Assembly (NCBI GenBank): GCA_030424825.1
Contig: JAUHWE010000207.1
Span: 1-7,593, forward strand
Direction: 5' to 3'
Source: Verrucomicrobiia bacterium
GTDB lineage: Bacteria; Verrucomicrobiota; Verrucomicrobiia; Opitutales; Opitutaceae
DNA length: 7,593 nt
How positions within the stretch are numbered: position 1 is the first letter of the stretch; every line of letters begins with the position of its first letter. Shown in pieces: positions 5,978 through 7,593 of this stretch. The notes under the pieces were generated by a model. That model saw nothing but the letters and a program-made list of their open reading frames with translations, was not told the DNA's origin and searched no databases. The position numbers were made by a program, and so were the translations under genes.

Positions 5978-7369
5978 CTAAGAAGCAGATGCCGGAAAGG
6001 GGCATGGATTGGCGTCAAACGATGATTTGGGTTTCCTGGCAGTAGGTATTCTGTTCTTTATCCGCCATTTGCCTCGACCGGGGTTGCCGAGGAGCAGATT
6101 GGCAGCATCGTCTTGATTGAATCGTTCCTTTTTATAGTCCCAGGAAACCGGGCGCTCGAGGCGGTAGGCGAGGTTGGCGAGTATACACATACTGGCTACG
6201 CGATGACCCGATTCAATATCCATGACAGGTTGCTTTCGAGTTCTGATGCAGTCGATCCAGTTTTCAAGGTTGTATTTGTGGGCGGGAACGCCTTTGGGCA
6301 GAGTAGTGCTCATCCCATGTGCTTTCGCGAATTCCGTGACTCGCTCATCGGGAAAGACGCGACCATCGCCCCCGCGTACGATCGTCTTTCCTTCGGTGCC
6401 GTGGTAGACGGCACCGAACTCGAAGTCGCCGGCCCGAGCACCGGGTTGGGCCCAGTGAATGGTGAGATCGGGACGTTTGAATTCGTAGGTCACTTCAAAG
6501 TTTGTCGGGCAGTTCCAAAGTCCGCTTTCCGGAATCCGACCGGAAGCCTCGATGTGAGCGGGACCGGTTCGGTCTAGGCCAAGAAACCAGGACACGAGAT
6601 TGAATACGTGGGCCCCGCGATCGCGGATCTGACCGCCACCGAGATCCAACATCCAACGGAAATTTCGGTGACAATAGTCGGGGTTGTAGGCTCGACCTGC
6701 GGCAGGTCCCAACCACATGTCCCAATCCAAGTTGGCGGGAGGTTTGGTTGTTTTCTGTGGATCGCCGCCGATTGGATTGTCATTATGCCAGCAATCCACG
6801 CGTGTGATCCGACCTAGGTTTCCCTCTTGTAAGAATTTTCTCAGTACGGCGGCAGCGGGGTGATGGCGCCCTTGAGAGCCTACCTGAACGACACGCTGGT
6901 AACGCTTGACTGCATTTACCATGGCTCGTCCCTCCTCGATGGTCTTGCACGCCGGTTTTTCTACATAGACGTCTTTGCCTGCGGCACAGGCATCGATCAT
7001 CATTAGAGCGTGCCAATGGTCCGGGGAAGCAATGACAACTGCGTCGATGTCCTTCCGTTCAAGTAGCTCTCGGTAGTCCGTGAATAGAGGTAGCTTGCGA
7101 TCAAAAAGAGAAGCTGCCTTTTTCAAGTGTTCAGTATCAACATCGCAAAGCGCGCCCACGTTATCGGGGATGCTTTTCAGGTGACTCGTCCCCTTGCCGC
7201 CAACTCCGATATGGCCGGTGATAATCCGGCTGTTCGCTCCCGGTCGTCCATTAATCGCCAATACGCCGCTGGACACAATCAACGGAAACGCTGTGACCGC
7301 TCCCTTGACAAAGGTTCGACGAGTGAGTGGGCTCTGGCTGCTTGGGGTCGCGGCGTTAAGAGTGCTCAT
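5978..7369 (-). CDS. Tat-exported Gfo/Idh/MocA-family oxidoreductase
   Basis: This 463-residue protein is an NAD(P)-dependent sugar or polyol dehydrogenase of the Gfo/Idh/MocA family. A twin-arginine signal (LTRRTFVKGA, Arg17-Arg18) and a hydrophobic stretch ending near VLAING indicate export, probably folded with its cofactor. The Rossmann domain (about 48-170) shows GHIGVGGKG for dinucleotide binding, ASPDHWHA (114-121), and the family VEKPACKT with Lys138. The C-terminal domain holds GGGQIRDRGAHVFNLVSW with Asp250 and His254, the likely substrate and catalytic residues. This architecture is highly duplicated in Planctomycetes and Verrucomicrobia. Residues beyond about 435 form a basic, proline-rich tail without domain similarity. 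Start ATG 7369 fits the signal peptide; there is no Shine-Dalgarno sequence. No neighbour shares its operon in the window, and its substrate is unknown. Confidence 0.93.
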   Translation of the reverse strand: MSTLNAATPSSQSPLTRRTFVKGAVTAFPLIVSSGVLAINGRPGANSRIITGHIGVGGKGTSHLKSIPDNVGALCDVDTEHLKKAASLFDRKLPLFTDYRELLERKDIDAVVIASPDHWHALMMIDACAAGKDVYVEKPACKTIEEGRAMVNAVKRYQRVVQVGSQGRHHPAAAVLRKFLQEGNLGRITRVDCWHNDNPIGGDPQKTTKPPANLDWDMWLGPAAGRAYNPDYCHRNFRWMLDLGGGQIRDRGAHVFNLVSWFLGLDRTGPAHIEASGRIPESGLWNCPTNFEVTYEFKRPDLTIHWAQPGARAGDFEFGAVYHGTEGKTIVRGGDGRVFPDERVTEFAKAHGMSTTLPKGVPAHKYNLENWIDCIRTRKQPVMDIESGHRVASMCILANLAYRLERPVSWDYKKERFNQDDAANLLLGNPGRGKWRIKNRIPTARKPKSSFDANPCPFPASAS

Positions 7370-7456
7370 TGCTGAAAGCTAGTCTGCTGAGTCGCACTCT
7401 GTCGAGCGGAATCCCGTCTGGTTCGGTACGGTGATGCTTGAATGATGCTCGGAATT

Positions 7457-7471
7457 GAAGAAAGTTTCTTC
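7457..7471. repeat. 15-bp palindrome upstream of the Gfo/Idh gene
   Basis: GAAGAAA (7457-7463) and TTTCTTC (7465-7471) are exact complements around a single G. It lies 88 bases upstream of the Gfo/Idh ATG. A near-perfect palindrome with no loop is more like a protein-binding operator than an RNA hairpin. The bound factor is unknown. Confidence 0.4.
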
Positions 7472-7476
7472 TTAGG

Positions 7477-7520
7477 TCTACCTGCCTAATGAACAATCTT
7501 TCGAAATAAAACCAGGTAGA
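7477..7520. repeat. 8-bp inverted repeat with 28-base AT-rich spacer
   Basis: TCTACCTG (7477-7484) and CAGGTAGA (7513-7520) are exact complements. The spacer is AT-rich and contains a second palindrome, TTTCGAAA, at 7499-7506. The set lies 108-151 bases upstream of the Gfo/Idh ATG and next to the GAAGAAA palindrome, so the region looks like a regulatory cluster. No clear -35/-10 pair was found. Confidence 0.35.
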
Positions 7521-7568
7521 GTTAGAAAGGGTCAGACAAGTTGGGTGGCATGAGTTTTTGAAGTAGGG

Positions 7569-7588
7569 ACGTCGCTTGTGGCGACCGT
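7569..7588. repeat. Short GC-rich hairpin at the window edge, REP-like
   Basis: GTCGC (7571-7575) pairs with GCGAC (7581-7585) around TTGTG, and AC/GT extend the stem across a bulged C at 7586. Form and size are like interspersed extragenic palindromes. The gene to the right is outside the window, so this could also be the end of its transcript. Confidence 0.3.
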
Positions 7589-7593
7589 ATTGT

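Noticed and set aside
5974..5986. 13-base palindrome at the Gfo/Idh stop as a terminator
   Set aside because: The stem is only five to six pairs with almost no loop, and no T-run follows on the minus strand.
6113..6577. 154-codon plus-strand frame inside the Gfo/Idh gene
   Set aside because: It is antisense to a gene with clear catalytic motifs and shows no domain of its own.

Overview
The window looks like ordinary chromosomal DNA from a member of the Planctomycetes-Verrucomicrobia-Chlamydiae group, most likely a marine or environmental verrucomicrobium (Opitutae-like). This is inference from gene content: a secreted DUF1080 (3-keto-disaccharide hydrolase) protein and a Tat-exported Gfo/Idh/MocA oxidoreductase, both greatly expanded in that group, sit among housekeeping-type genes. 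Most starts lack a clear Shine-Dalgarno sequence; mscL is the exception. No rRNA, tRNA, CRISPR array, transposase or phage gene was seen.

Layout, left to right. Bases 1-663 (minus) hold a complete secreted DUF1080 protein. A 309-base divergent gap with two inverted repeats (774-796 and 852-898) separates it from a plus-strand MaoC-type (R)-hydratase (973-1419). This gene converges on a large minus-strand cytoplasmic hybrid sensor kinase (PAS-PAS-HisKA-HATPase-REC, 1460-3409). Next on the minus strand is an AcpH-type acyl-carrier-protein phosphodiesterase (3642-4217). A divergent promoter region (about 4218-4390) leads into a tight plus-strand pair: a small DUF350-like membrane protein (4391-4639) and a membrane-anchored or secreted SLT-type lytic transglycosylase (4641-5276). 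These converge on mscL (5356-5802, minus), which has a strong hairpin in its leader. Last comes the Tat-signal Gfo/Idh oxidoreductase (5978-7369, minus), whose upstream region carries several inverted repeats.

How the genes relate. The DUF350/transglycosylase pair is the only likely operon. With the neighbouring mechanosensitive channel it gives a loose cell-envelope theme. The MaoC hydratase and AcpH both touch acyl-thioester and acyl-carrier chemistry but lie on opposite strands with the kinase between them. The DUF1080 protein and the Gfo/Idh oxidoreductase belong to families that can act in one 3-keto-sugar route, but they are more than 5 kb apart with unrelated genes between. The hybrid kinase has no visible output partner here.

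I see no convincing undescribed multi-gene system. The items most worth a second look are the single-unit DUF350/transglycosylase pair and the inverted repeats in the intergenic regions.
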